From positions 1-64,000 of the forward strand of contig NZ_FNAD01000022.1 in assembly GCF_900101745.1 (NCBI RefSeq): a stretch of 64,000 bases of DNA, in the 5' to 3' direction. Below are positions 1-10,077 of the stretch, in pieces; position 1 is the stretch's first letter; each line of letters starts with the position of its first letter. The DNA is from Glycomyces harbinensis (GTDB lineage Bacteria > Actinomycetota > Actinomycetes > Mycobacteriales > Micromonosporaceae). Made by a program: the position numbers and the translations under genes. Below the pieces are notes generated by a model. That model did not search any database and was not told where the DNA came from. It saw only the letters and a program-made list of their open reading frames with translations.

Positions 1-296
1 GGGGGGTGAGGGGGTTCCGGCGGCTCGGGCGGGTGCGGGGGGTGCGGAGGGTGGGGAGGATGCGGCGGATTCGGGGGGTGCGGCGGGTGCGGAGGGTCCG
101 GGGGGTTGGGCGCGTCGGGTTCGGGCGGTTCGGGATAGCCCGGGTACGTCGGATAGGTCGGGTCGTCGGGATATCCGTGGCCGCGCTCGGCCTCGGTCCC
201 CTGCGCGGTGTCGGTGCCGCCGTCGAAGGCCAGCGCGAGCGCGGGCAGCACCGTGAGCGTCACGGCCGCGATGACCAGGGCCAAAAGGCGCCTCAT
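1..296 (-). CDS. secreted proline-rich protein, N-terminal part only
   Basis: The minus strand from the ATG at 296 is open to the window edge. It encodes a signal peptide (MRRLLALVIAAVTLTVLPAL, ending near ALA), a short acidic/tyrosine-containing stretch with PTYPTYPGYP, and then a run of Pro-Pro-His/Asn/Glu units (HPPHPPNPPHPP). A G-rich stretch just before the ATG may be the ribosome site. The low-complexity plus-strand ORF over the same bases is a shadow. No family recognised. The C-terminus lies outside the window, so function cannot be given; a wall-exposed spacer or adhesive tail is only a guess. Confidence 0.6.
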   Translation of the reverse strand, partial: MRRLLALVIAAVTLTVLPALALAFDGGTDTAQGTEAERGHGYPDDPTYPTYPGYPEPPEPDAPNPPDPPHPPHPPNPPHPPHPPHPPHPPEPPEPPHP

Positions 297-373
297 GAGG
301 CCCCCATACCCGTTTCAAGGTGTTCATTAGGATTCACGGTGATTATTCTGCTTTACGAAGTTTGGTGAAATCA

Positions 374-1156
374 ATGGCCATTTGGTGGCAAGGGTTGCTC
401 TTCGCTCTCGTGGTGGTCGCGGCGGCCAGCGTCGTCGTGGCGCTGCTCCAGCGTTTCGCTCCGCCGACGACCCGGGGGCACAACAACGAGCTCGGCACGA
501 CGCTGTTCGAGCTGCTGACGGTCCTGTACGCGATCGTGCTGGCATTCGTGCTGATCACGGCGTGGGAGGACAAGAACGAGGCCGGGCACGTGACCTACAA
601 GGAGGCGAACGAGCTGGTCGACGTCTACTGGTCGGCCGCGGCGCTCGAACCCGACCAGCGCGACGACGTGCGCGCGGCGGTGCGGGCCTACACCGACGAG
701 GTGATCGCGGTCGAGTGGCCCGCGATGCGCGACCAGGACCCGATCACCTCGGAGGGCCTGATGCTGCTCGACGCGATGCGGGCGCCGGTCGCGGCGGTGC
801 AGACCGACGAGGACGCGGTCCAGGCGCGCCTGGACACCACGCGGGACGGCGTCCTGTCGGTCGAGGAGTACCGCACGGAGCGGCTCTTCCAGGCGCAGCG
901 CGGGCTGGGGCCGGTCATGTGGACCGTGCTGGTGCCCGGGGCGCTCCTGGTGTTCGCGGTGATGCTCACGCTAGGCACGCCGACCCGCAAGTACCAGTAC
1001 GTGCTGGTGGGGCTCATCTCCGGGATGGTCGCCCTGATGCTGTTCGCGGCGTACCAGCTCGAGTACCCGTACAGCCGCAGCGGGGCCACCGACCCGGCCG
1101 CCTACGAGGCGGCGATCGACCGGTTCGACGTGATCGATGAGCAGTATACGCATTGA
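374..1156 (+). CDS. DUF4239 (bestrophin-like domain) membrane protein
   Basis: A 260-residue protein with the layout of the DUF4239 family. An N-terminal membrane helix (residues about 5-25) is followed by the family segment beginning RGHNNELG and a second helix with FELLTVLYAIVLAFVLI. A soluble acidic middle region follows, and two helices lie near the C-terminus (PVMWTVLVPGALLVFAVMLT and YVLVGLISGMVALMLFAAY). The ATG at 374 is preferred because it places the first helix at the N-terminus; an in-frame ATG at 320 would add 18 polar residues. The gene is divergent from the proline-rich protein and sits about 90 nt before the encapsulin gene. The molecular function of the family is not established. 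Confidence 0.75.
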   Translation: MAIWWQGLLFALVVVAAASVVVALLQRFAPPTTRGHNNELGTTLFELLTVLYAIVLAFVLITAWEDKNEAGHVTYKEANELVDVYWSAAALEPDQRDDVRAAVRAYTDEVIAVEWPAMRDQDPITSEGLMLLDAMRAPVAAVQTDEDAVQARLDTTRDGVLSVEEYRTERLFQAQRGLGPVMWTVLVPGALLVFAVMLTLGTPTRKYQYVLVGLISGMVALMLFAAYQLEYPYSRSGATDPAAYEAAIDRFDVIDEQYTH

Positions 1157-1249
1157 TGACCCGTCTGGGTGAAATTTTCGATTTCGTCCCCATAACGAGT
1201 TAACATGCTAGATGAGATATAACCGCCTCAACGTGAGGAAGTGTGCAAC

Positions 1250-2674
1250 ATGACCGATGCCGTTGTCGAAAGCACTCCCGCAGTACCTGAGCAGGCCGCG
1301 AACGGGCAGCACCCCGCCACCAGCCTCAGCACCGCCGCAGCGCGGAACCTCGCCACCACCACCAAGTCCGTCCCGCAGATGCAGGAGATCACCTCCCGGT
1401 GGCTCCTGCGGGTCCTGCCGTGGGTCCAGACACAGGGCGGCGCCTACCGCGTCAACCGGCGCCTGACGCACACCGTGGGAGACGGCCGGGTCGAGTTCAC
1501 CACCGAGGGCGACGCCGTGCGCGTCATCCCGACCGAGCTGGGCGAGATCGCGCAGCTGCGCGGGATCGACGACGAGGAGGTGCTGTCCGCGCTCGCCGAC
1601 CGCTTCGAGCAGCGCGAGGTCGGCGCCGGGGAGCGCATCGCCGAAGAGGGCCGCCCGGTCGACGGGATCCACCTCATCGCCCACGGCCGCGCCGAGCAGT
1701 TCGGCTCCGGCCCGTTCGGGGACCAGTCCTCGCTCGGCCGCCTGGTCGACGGCGACCACTTCGGCGAGGAGCTCCTCACCGAGGACGCGCCGACCTGGGA
1801 CCACGACGTCATCGCCGCGACCCCGATCACCGTCCTCACCCTCCCGGCCGCCGCGGCGGCCGAGCTGGTCGACCGCATCCCGGCGCTCGCCGCGCACCTG
1901 GAGCGGTACAAGGCGGGCCGGTCGGCGAAGGCCAACAAGCACGGCGAGGCCGCCATCGCCATCTCGGCGGGCCACACCGGCGAACCGGACCTGCCGACCA
2001 CGTTCGTCGACTACGACCTGGCGCCGCGCGAGTACGAGCTCTCCGTGGCGCAGACGGTCCTGCGGGTCCACACCCGCGTCGCCGACCTCTACAACCAACC
2101 GATGAACCAGATGGAGCAGCAGCTGCGGCTCACCGTGGAGGCCCTTCGCGAACAGCAGGAGGACCAGCTGCTGAACAACCGCGAGTTCGGGCTCCTGCAC
2201 AACGCGGCGCTGAGCCAGCGCATCCCGACCCGCTCGGGCGCGCCCACGCCCGACGACCTGGACGACCTGCTGAGCCGCCGCCGCGACACGCAGTTCATGC
2301 TCGCCCACCCGAAGGCGATCGCCGCGTTCGGACGCGAGCTGAACAAGCGCGGCCTGTACCCGACGCCGACGCTCGTCGAGGGCCGCGAGGTCCCCGCCTG
2401 GCGCGGCGTCCCGATCCTGCCGTGCAACAAGATCCCGATCAGCTCGGCGCGCACGACTTCGATCATCGCCATGCGGACCGGCGAGGACAACCAGGGCGTC
2501 GTCGGCCTGCGCCAGGTCGGGCTGCCCGACGAGTACGAGCCGGGCCTTTCGGTGCGGTTCATGGGGATCGACGAGAAGGCCGTCATGTCCTACCTGGTCA
2601 GCGCCTACTACTCGGTCGCGGTCCTGGTCCCCGACGCGCTCGGCGTCCTCGAGCACGTCGAGATCGGCCGCTAG
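1250..2674 (+). CDS. eshA: family 2B encapsulin shell protein (EshA-type)
   Basis: A 474-residue protein matching family-2B encapsulins: an HK97-fold nanocompartment shell protein with an inserted cyclic-nucleotide-binding-like domain. Residues 1-60 form the N-arm. The segment with [13 protein letters not shown] follows, then the cNMP-like domain (about 100-225, with [10 protein letters not shown]). The shell core (about 226-474) carries the family hallmarks [33 protein letters not shown] and [22 protein letters not shown]. The phosphate-binding cassette has Gly-Glu but lacks the Arg that contacts cAMP in classical domains (TWDHDV instead). The ATG at 1250 is chosen because GAGGAA ends 9 nt upstream; the GTG at 1241 overlaps that site. 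An extended -10 (TGCTAGAT, 1207-1214) may be its promoter. First gene of the shell-cargo-ispH cluster. Confidence 0.93.
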   Translation: MTDAVVESTPAVPEQAANGQHPATSLSTAAARNLATTTKSVPQMQEITSRWLLRVLPWVQTQGGAYRVNRRLTHTVGDGRVEFTTEGDAVRVIPTELGEIAQLRGIDDEEVLSALADRFEQREVGAGERIAEEGRPVDGIHLIAHGRAEQFGSGPFGDQSSLGRLVDGDHFGEELLTEDAPTWDHDVIAATPITVLTLPAAAAAELVDRIPALAAHLERYKAGRSAKANKHGEAAIAISAGHTGEPDLPTTFVDYDLAPREYELSVAQTVLRVHTRVADLYNQPMNQMEQQLRLTVEALREQQEDQLLNNREFGLLHNAALSQRIPTRSGAPTPDDLDDLLSRRRDTQFMLAHPKAIAAFGRELNKRGLYPTPTLVEGREVPAWRGVPILPCNKIPISSARTTSIIAMRTGEDNQGVVGLRQVGLPDEYEPGLSVRFMGIDEKAVMSYLVSAYYSVAVLVPDALGVLEHVEIGR

Positions 2675-2684
2675 GCCCCGAGGC

Positions 2685-2724
2685 TCCGGGGCGGCCGCGA
2701 ACGCACCACCGCGGCCGCCCCGGA
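2685..2724 (+). terminator. strong hairpin between shell and cargo genes
   Basis: A perfect 15-bp inverted repeat (TCCGGGGCGGCCGCG and its complement) with a 10-nt loop starts 11 nt after the shell stop codon. It has no U-tract, as is common for terminators in high-GC actinomycetes. It could partly end transcription or protect the shell mRNA 3' end, which would make shell protein more abundant than cargo. Confidence 0.65.
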
Positions 2725-2785
2725 CCCGTACGACGCGCCCATCGATGCCGTTCCCTCCGAACGACCTGCCGCCCAGGGAGGCCCC

Positions 2786-3811
2786 ATGACCGTGCTGACC
2801 GACCGCTTCAGTGCCAACCACACCGCCGAACGCGACGCCATCGACGCCGGGCTGCGGAACGCCGCGGCCAGGCTCCCCGCCCCCGCCGCGCGGATCGCGG
2901 CCTACCACTTCGGATGGACCGACGAGGCGGGCGAACCCGCGCACGCCAGCTCGGGCAAGGCCCTGCGCCCGCTGCTGACGCTCCTGGCGGCGAAGACCGT
3001 CTCGGGCGACTGGCGCTCGGCCGTCCCGGCCGCCGTCGCGGTCGAGCTGGTCCACAACTTCTCCCTCATCCACGACGACATCATCGACCGCGACTGCCTG
3101 CGGCGACACCGCCCGACCGCGTGGAAGGTCTACGGGGTCAACGACGCGATCCTCGTCGGCGACGCCCTGCACGCGCTCGCGTTCGAGGTGATCGCCGAGG
3201 CCGGCGGCGACCGGGCACCGGCCGCCACGGGCCTGCTCGCCCAGACCGTGCGGGCCCTCATCGAGGGGCAGCTCGCCGACACCCGCTTCGAGGAGCGCGA
3301 CCATGTCGCGCTCGACGAGTGCGTGGCCATGTCGGAGGCCAAGACCGCCTCGCTCATGGGCTGCGCGACCGCGCTCGGGGCCCTGTTCGGCGGCGGCACG
3401 CCGCAGCAGGTCGACGCCCTGCGGGACTTCGGGTGCCGCCTCGGGCTGGCCTTCCAGCACGTGGACGACCTGCTCGGGATCTGGGGCGACCCGGACGTCA
3501 CCGGCAAGGCCGTCTACTCGGACCTGCGCAACCGCAAGAAGTCGCTGCCGGTGACCGCCGCGCTCGGCTCGGGCCGCCGGGAGGCGGCCGAGCTCGCGAG
3601 CCTCTACGGCGCCGCCGGGCAGTTGAGCGACGCCGAACTGCACCGGGCCGCCGAACTCGTGGAGGCCTGCGGCGGCAGGGAGGCGAGCCAGAGCGCGGCC
3701 GCGTCCCTCACCGAGGCGGCCGCCGGCGTCCTCATGGCGCAGCGCCTCCGGGGCGAAGCGGTCGAGGAGCTCACCAGTCTGGCCGCGAGCACGGTCGGCC
3801 GGGTCTGGTGA
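2786..3811 (+). CDS. family 2 encapsulin cargo, polyprenyl diphosphate synthase-like
   Basis: A 341-residue trans-isoprenyl diphosphate synthase homologue of the type linked to family-2B encapsulins. The first Asp-rich motif is LIHDDIIDRD (D97, D98, D101). The second is degenerate, HVDDLLGIWGDP (D227, D228), followed by YSDLRNRKKSLPV, a signature shared with other encapsulin-associated members. It probably condenses allylic diphosphates with IPP inside the shell; product length cannot be read from the sequence. The N-terminus before the catalytic fold (AAYHFGW at residue 39) is short, leaving about 25 residues for a shell-targeting segment. A GGGAGG site lies before the ATG. The stop overlaps the ispH start by 4 nt. 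Confidence 0.88.
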   Translation: MTVLTDRFSANHTAERDAIDAGLRNAAARLPAPAARIAAYHFGWTDEAGEPAHASSGKALRPLLTLLAAKTVSGDWRSAVPAAVAVELVHNFSLIHDDIIDRDCLRRHRPTAWKVYGVNDAILVGDALHALAFEVIAEAGGDRAPAATGLLAQTVRALIEGQLADTRFEERDHVALDECVAMSEAKTASLMGCATALGALFGGGTPQQVDALRDFGCRLGLAFQHVDDLLGIWGDPDVTGKAVYSDLRNRKKSLPVTAALGSGRREAAELASLYGAAGQLSDAELHRAAELVEACGGREASQSAAASLTEAAAGVLMAQRLRGEAVEELTSLAASTVGRVW

Positions 3812-4785
3812 CCGCGGTCCGCCGGGTGCTCCTGCCCGCGCCGCGGTCGTTCTGCGCCGGGGTGGAGCGGGCGATCGAGATCGTGGAGCGGCTCCTGGAG
3901 CAGCACGGCCCGCCCGTGTACGTGCGCAACCAGATCGTCCACAACACCCATGTGGTGGCCGACCTGGAGTCGCGGGGCGCGGTGTTCATCGCGGAGCTGG
4001 ACGAGGTCCCCGAGCACGCCGTGGTGGTCTTCAGCGCCCACGGGGTGGCCCCGGCGGTCGAACGCGAAGCGGCCGAGCGGGGCCTGGACGCGGTCGACGC
4101 GACCTGCCCGCTGGTGGCGAAGGTCCACGCCGAGGCGAAGCGGGCGGCCGACGCGGGGGACACGGTGATCCTCATCGGGCACGAGGGCCACGAGGAGGTC
4201 GTCGGAACGCTGGGGGTCGCGCCCGAGCGGACGGTGCTCGTCGAGAGCGCCGCGGCCGTGCCGGCCTTGGAGGTCGACGACGCCGCGAAGGTCACGTACC
4301 TGAGCCAGACCACGCTGTCGGTGACCGAGGTGGAGCAGATCGCCGGGGCGCTGAAGGACCGCTTTCCGAACATCAAGGGGCAAGGCGCCGAAGACATCTG
4401 CTACGCCACCAGCAACCGCCAGGCGGCGGTCGCCGCGGTGGTGGCGGAGGCGGACCTGGTCCTGGTGGTGGGCTCGGCGAACTCCTCGAACTCGAACCGC
4501 CTGGTGGAGCTGGCGGCCGAGGCGGGCGTGGCGGCCCACCTGATCGAGGACGCCGGGCAGATCGAGCCGGCGTGGATCGAGGGCGCGCGGACGATAGCGG
4601 TGACGGCCGGGGCGTCGGCGCCGCCGGCGCTGGTGGACGAGGTCGTGGCCGCGATCGGTGCGACGGGCCCGGTCGAGGTCGTGGAGCGGCCGGTGACCGA
4701 GGAGACGCAGGAGTTCCTGCTCCCCCAGCGGCTCCGGTCAGACGATCGGCGAAGGCTCGGATCGGCCGGCGCCCGCGACGAGTGA
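3808..4785 (+). CDS. ispH: 4-hydroxy-3-methylbut-2-enyl diphosphate reductase IspH
   Basis: A 325-residue protein for the last step of the MEP pathway, converting HMBPP to IPP and DMAPP with a [4Fe-4S] cluster. The three cluster cysteines are C16 (RSFCAGV), C100 (DATCPLV) and C198 (EDICYATSNRQ). Substrate-binding histidines are in VHNTHV, SAHGV and GHEGHEE, and the SQTTLS and SANSSNS motifs are intact. The GTG start at 3808 overlaps the TGA of the cargo gene (GTGA), so the two are translationally coupled. That ties supply of C5 units directly to the prenyl synthase cargo. No other MEP-pathway gene is in the window. The last 25 residues form a charged tail beyond the usual end. Confidence 0.95.
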   Translation: MTAVRRVLLPAPRSFCAGVERAIEIVERLLEQHGPPVYVRNQIVHNTHVVADLESRGAVFIAELDEVPEHAVVVFSAHGVAPAVEREAAERGLDAVDATCPLVAKVHAEAKRAADAGDTVILIGHEGHEEVVGTLGVAPERTVLVESAAAVPALEVDDAAKVTYLSQTTLSVTEVEQIAGALKDRFPNIKGQGAEDICYATSNRQAAVAAVVAEADLVLVVGSANSSNSNRLVELAAEAGVAAHLIEDAGQIEPAWIEGARTIAVTAGASAPPALVDEVVAAIGATGPVEVVERPVTEETQEFLLPQRLRSDDRRRLGSAGARDE

Positions 4786-4876
4786 AGGGCCGGCGGTCGA
4801 GGTGCACCGTGCCGCGGTCCTCGTCCTGAAGGCTCGAGCCGCGGCGATCGGATCATCGCTGGTGAAACCGCACGGG

Positions 4877-4906
4877 GCCCGGCCGCGCATGGCGCGGCCG
4901 GGCTTT
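4877..4906. terminator. bidirectional terminator after ispH
   Basis: A perfect 12-bp stem (GCCCGGCCGCGC) with a 3-nt loop followed by TTT on the plus strand. It lies between convergent ispH and the hydrolase gene. Confidence 0.85.
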
Positions 4907-4925
4907 CCGGTTTCCTGAGTGTGGC

Positions 4926-6062
4926 TTACGGGTTGTGGAACTGAAGCTCGGGCCATGCGTCGCTCGGGCCGCACAGGATCGGTTCGCGGTCGCCCCTCAG
5001 GTGCTGGTCCACGAAGGCGGTCACGAGGGACCGGGAGATCTCGTTGCTGCGGAAGCCGTCGAGTTCGTCCTGGTTGAGTCCGGCCTGCTCGCCGAGCGGT
5101 CCGAAGTCGGTCATGGAGCTGTGGGTGGTCCCGTCGACGGTGATCCAGCGCTTCCAGTCGTCGAGGCGCTTCCAGGCCTTGGACCAGGTCTTGTCGTCGC
5201 CGGGCTGGCCGTGGACTTCGGCGCCGACCATCATGAAGGGCCGGTCGAGCTTGTGCGGGTCGAGGGCGAAGAAGGTGCCGTCGAGGTTGAAGCCGGCGTC
5301 GAAGCGGTCGTCGTCGGCCATGACCCGGTGGCTGCCGGCGCCGCCGATCGAGTGGCCGCCGACGGCGATGCGGTCCTCGTCCACGCCGAGGCCCTCGGGT
5401 GCGGGAGTGTCGTCGCCGGTGAGCCGGTCGACCACGAAGGACAGGTCCTCGGAGCGGTTCGGCACCAGGGTCTCGGTGTCGAGGTCCTCCTGAGTGCAGG
5501 TGAGGCATTCGGTGGTGCGGCCGTCGGGGAAGGTGATGGGCGCTTCGTAGTTGTGGCCGACCGCGGCCACCGCGTAGCCGCGGCTGGCCAGCTCCTCGCC
5601 GAGTCCGGTGAGCGTGGCGCGTGGGAACGAGAATCCGGGAGACAGGACCACGAGCGGCAGGTCGCCGGCGTCGGCGAGCGGTTCGGCGCCGGTCACCGAG
5701 TTCGTCTCGACCGAGGCGAGGAGTTCGCCGGGCAGTTGCAGCTGGGCGCCGAAGAGCGCGCCTTCCTCGGGGGTCATGTACGGGGCGGTCGCGCCCTCGG
5801 TCTGGCCGGTCGGGTACCACATGGTGACCATGAGCTCCCGGTCCTCTTCGGGGACCCACACGTCGGCGCGGTCCTCGTCGACGAGGCGGAACTGGGTGGT
5901 GCCGGTGGCGTACTCGCCGCCCGGTTCGGGGACCGCCAGCGCGGCGGTCTCCTGCGGGTCGGCGGTCTCGGCCGTGGCGGCGTCGAGGGTGAAGGCTCCT
6001 GTCCCCGCGGCGAGTGCCGCTGCGGTCGTTCCCAGGAGCGCGTTTCGCATCGAGCGTCTCAA
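4926..6062 (-). CDS. secreted alpha/beta hydrolase, PAF-acetylhydrolase/lipase-like
   Basis: A 378-residue exported hydrolase. Residues 1-31 form a signal peptide (MRRSMRNALLGTTAAALAAG). The mature part has the platelet-activating-factor acetylhydrolase layout: LVVLSPGFSFPRATLTGL, the nucleophile elbow GGHSIGG, NLDGTFF, and a late His in TTHSSMTDF. It probably cleaves an ester or short acyl group outside the cell. The start is taken as TTG at 6062 because AGGAAG lies 5 nt before it; the ATG at 6050 would be 17 nt away. The gene converges on ispH, so it is not part of the encapsulin operon, although hydrolases are sometimes found near such systems. Confidence 0.8.
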   Translation of the reverse strand: MRRSMRNALLGTTAAALAAGTGAFTLDAATAETADPQETAALAVPEPGGEYATGTTQFRLVDEDRADVWVPEEDRELMVTMWYPTGQTEGATAPYMTPEEGALFGAQLQLPGELLASVETNSVTGAEPLADAGDLPLVVLSPGFSFPRATLTGLGEELASRGYAVAAVGHNYEAPITFPDGRTTECLTCTQEDLDTETLVPNRSEDLSFVVDRLTGDDTPAPEGLGVDEDRIAVGGHSIGGAGSHRVMADDDRFDAGFNLDGTFFALDPHKLDRPFMMVGAEVHGQPGDDKTWSKAWKRLDDWKRWITVDGTTHSSMTDFGPLGEQAGLNQDELDGFRSNEISRSLVTAFVDQHLRGDREPILCGPSDAWPELQFHNP

Positions 6063-6211
6063 GGATGCTTCCTATCCGGTGGGAGGTGGCGCGGGCCCGA
6101 ATCGGGCCCGCTCCTCCACGGTAGGTGCGCGGGGTCCTTGTCCCCCTGGGTAATTCGACCAGAGTGGGTAGGTCTTTCTACCGATCTTTCGGGCCCGCCG
6201 GCCCTGAAGGC

Positions 6212-8365
<2,154 letters not shown>

Positions 8366-8427
8366 GCGGCGAGTGTGCCCACGGGTCGTTTCGTCGGCAC
8401 GTGGGGCATGTTTCCGGGATGCTAAGT

Positions 8428-8462
8428 GGCCCGCAATCGCGCCGGGGCGGCGATTGCGGGCC
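8428..8462 (-). terminator. hairpin between narK and nasA
   Basis: A perfect 13-bp inverted repeat (GGCCCGCAATCGC) with a 9-nt loop lies downstream of the narK stop and upstream of nasA. No U-tract. It suggests narK transcripts end or are processed here and that nasA has a separate promoter or reduced read-through. Confidence 0.65.
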
Positions 8463-8502
8463 GGAAGAGCGACACTGCTCGATCGATATGCGGGCGGCGG
8501 GT

Positions 8503-9912
8503 TCAGACCTTCGCGTAGGCGAGGCTGGGGGCCTGGTCCACGAAGACCTTGCGCTGGTAGAACCACCAGTTGAGGGCCAGGAAGACCACGTAGCCGCCGA
8601 GGAAGACGTACATGGCGATGACGACCGAGCCGGTCTGCTCGTTGGAGATCCGGAAGCCCTGGTTGATGAGGAACCCGCCGAAGGCGCCGATCGCCGAGAT
8701 CCAGCCGAGCGCGGCGGCGGTGAGCTTCTTGGCCTGCAAGACCTCGGCCTCAGAGGTCTCGCGTCCGGCAGTCGCGGTGGCCTCGGCCTGGAAGATCGCC
8801 GGGATGGACCGGTAGGTCGAGCCGTTGGCGACCCCGCTCATGAGGAACAGGACCATGAACGAGACGAAGAACAGCGCGAACGAGCCCGTGTCGATGCCCG
8901 CGATGGCGCCGAGGACGCCGGCCCCCATGAGGATGAACGAGAGGCTCGTGATGGGCGCACCGGCCCACTTGTCGGCGAGCCAGCCGCCGAACGGGCGCGA
9001 GATCGAGCCGACCAGGGGGCCGAGCGCGGCCAGCCACAGGGAGCTGAACTCGGGGAACTCGATCTTGATGACCAGCGGGAACGCGAAGGAGTAGCCGATG
9101 AACGACCCGAACGTCCCGATGTAGAGGACGCTCATGATCCAGGTGTGCTTGCGCGCCAGCGCCGGGACCTGCTCGCGGATCCGGGTGCGCGAGACCGACA
9201 GGTTGTCCATGTAGCGCCAGGCCATGACCGCGGCGAAGAGCGCCAGGAGCATCCACAGCAGCGGGACGTTGTGCAGCCAGATGTCCGCGCCCGCCTCGTT
9301 GACGCCCTGGGAGGCGCCGAGGACGCCGACGGCGATCACGAACGGGCCGACGAACTGGACGGCCGGGACACCGATGTTGCCGCCCGCGGCGTTGACGCCG
9401 AGGGCCGTGCCGCGGTACCGCTCCGGATAGAAGAAGGAGATGTTCGCCATCGAGGAGGCGAAGTTGCCGCCGCCGAAGCCGGCCGCGACCCCCGCGACGA
9501 TGAACAGCCAGTACGGGGTGCCCGGCGTCATCAGGCAGTAGGCCAGCAGCGTGGTCGGGATGACCAGGAGCGCGGCGGAGATGATGGTCCAGTTGCGTCC
9601 GCCGAAGACCGCGACGGCGGCGGTGTAGGGGATGCGCAGGAACGAGCCGACCAGGTTCGGCACCGCCGTCAGCCAGAACAGCTGGCTGACGGTGAACTCG
9701 AACCCGGCGGCGGCCAGATAGGGGGTGATGATGCTGAACATGACCCAGACGGAGAAGCCCAGGTGTTCGGCGAGCACCGACCACAGGAGGTTGCGCCTGG
9801 CGACCTTGCGGCCGGTGGACTTCCAGAAGGCCTCGTCGTCGGGTCGCCAGTCGGTGATCCAGCCCTTGCGTCCGGGGGCGGTGCCGGTCGGTTGCGTCAG
9901 TGTCGCTGTCAT
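8503..9912 (-). CDS. narK: nitrate/nitrite transporter NarK (MFS)
   Basis: A 469-residue 12-helix transporter of the nitrate/nitrite porter family. Nitrate signature motifs are visible: GFGGGNFASSMANISFFYP in helix 5 and GVANGSTYRSIPAIF in helix 11. Conserved arginines also appear in LRIPYTAAVAVFGGRNW and SRPFGGWLADKW. It imports nitrate for the adjacent nitrate reductase or exports nitrite. The ATG at 9912 is chosen to begin just before the polar leader MTATLTQPTG; an ATG at 9954 would add 14 residues. The gene is divergent from the ABC exporter. I looked for a GlnR-type box upstream and found no clear one. Confidence 0.9.
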   Translation of the reverse strand: MTATLTQPTGTAPGRKGWITDWRPDDEAFWKSTGRKVARRNLLWSVLAEHLGFSVWVMFSIITPYLAAAGFEFTVSQLFWLTAVPNLVGSFLRIPYTAAVAVFGGRNWTIISAALLVIPTTLLAYCLMTPGTPYWLFIVAGVAAGFGGGNFASSMANISFFYPERYRGTALGVNAAGGNIGVPAVQFVGPFVIAVGVLGASQGVNEAGADIWLHNVPLLWMLLALFAAVMAWRYMDNLSVSRTRIREQVPALARKHTWIMSVLYIGTFGSFIGYSFAFPLVIKIEFPEFSSLWLAALGPLVGSISRPFGGWLADKWAGAPITSLSFILMGAGVLGAIAGIDTGSFALFFVSFMVLFLMSGVANGSTYRSIPAIFQAEATATAGRETSEAEVLQAKKLTAAALGWISAIGAFGGFLINQGFRISNEQTGSVVIAMYVFLGGYVVFLALNWWFYQRKVFVDQAPSLAYAKV

Positions 9913-10063
9913 GGCCCCACATTCGGGCAGCGGCATTGCCTGGAGGTGCGGCACCTGTGCCGGGGCCGTGAAGTTCGGCTCACGGTCCTGTTACGGAGGG
10001 TGTGAAAGCGGCGCGGGCGCGTACGCCAGCAGGCCGAGAACCCGGTCACATCGCGCGATGGCC

Positions 10064-10077
10064 TAGCGTTAGCGGCT
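10064..10077 (+). promoter_or_regulatory. -10 box for a leaderless ABC ATPase transcript
   Basis: TAGCGT at 10064-10069 ends 8 nt before the ATG at 10078 and no Shine-Dalgarno sequence is present. The mRNA therefore probably begins at or next to the start codon. No convincing -35 at standard spacing. Confidence 0.5.

Noticed and set aside
1208-3643. 811-residue antisense open frame over the shell and cargo genes
   Set aside because: Same codon-bias artefact; both sense genes have clear families and ribosome sites.
1399-3807. Long open frame reading into ispH, suggesting a fused 1128-residue protein
   Set aside because: The part before 3808 is Arg/Pro/Gly-rich out-of-frame translation of the shell and cargo genes. 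Real ispH homology begins at 3808.
8366-8566. N-terminal extension of nasA up to a GTG at 8566
   Set aside because: It would overlap narK and run through the hairpin at 8428-8462; the extra residues look non-coding.
9913-10077. GlnR box controlling narK
   Set aside because: GTTAC and GAAAG half-sites occur (about 9990-10008) but with wrong spacing for the known GlnR pattern.
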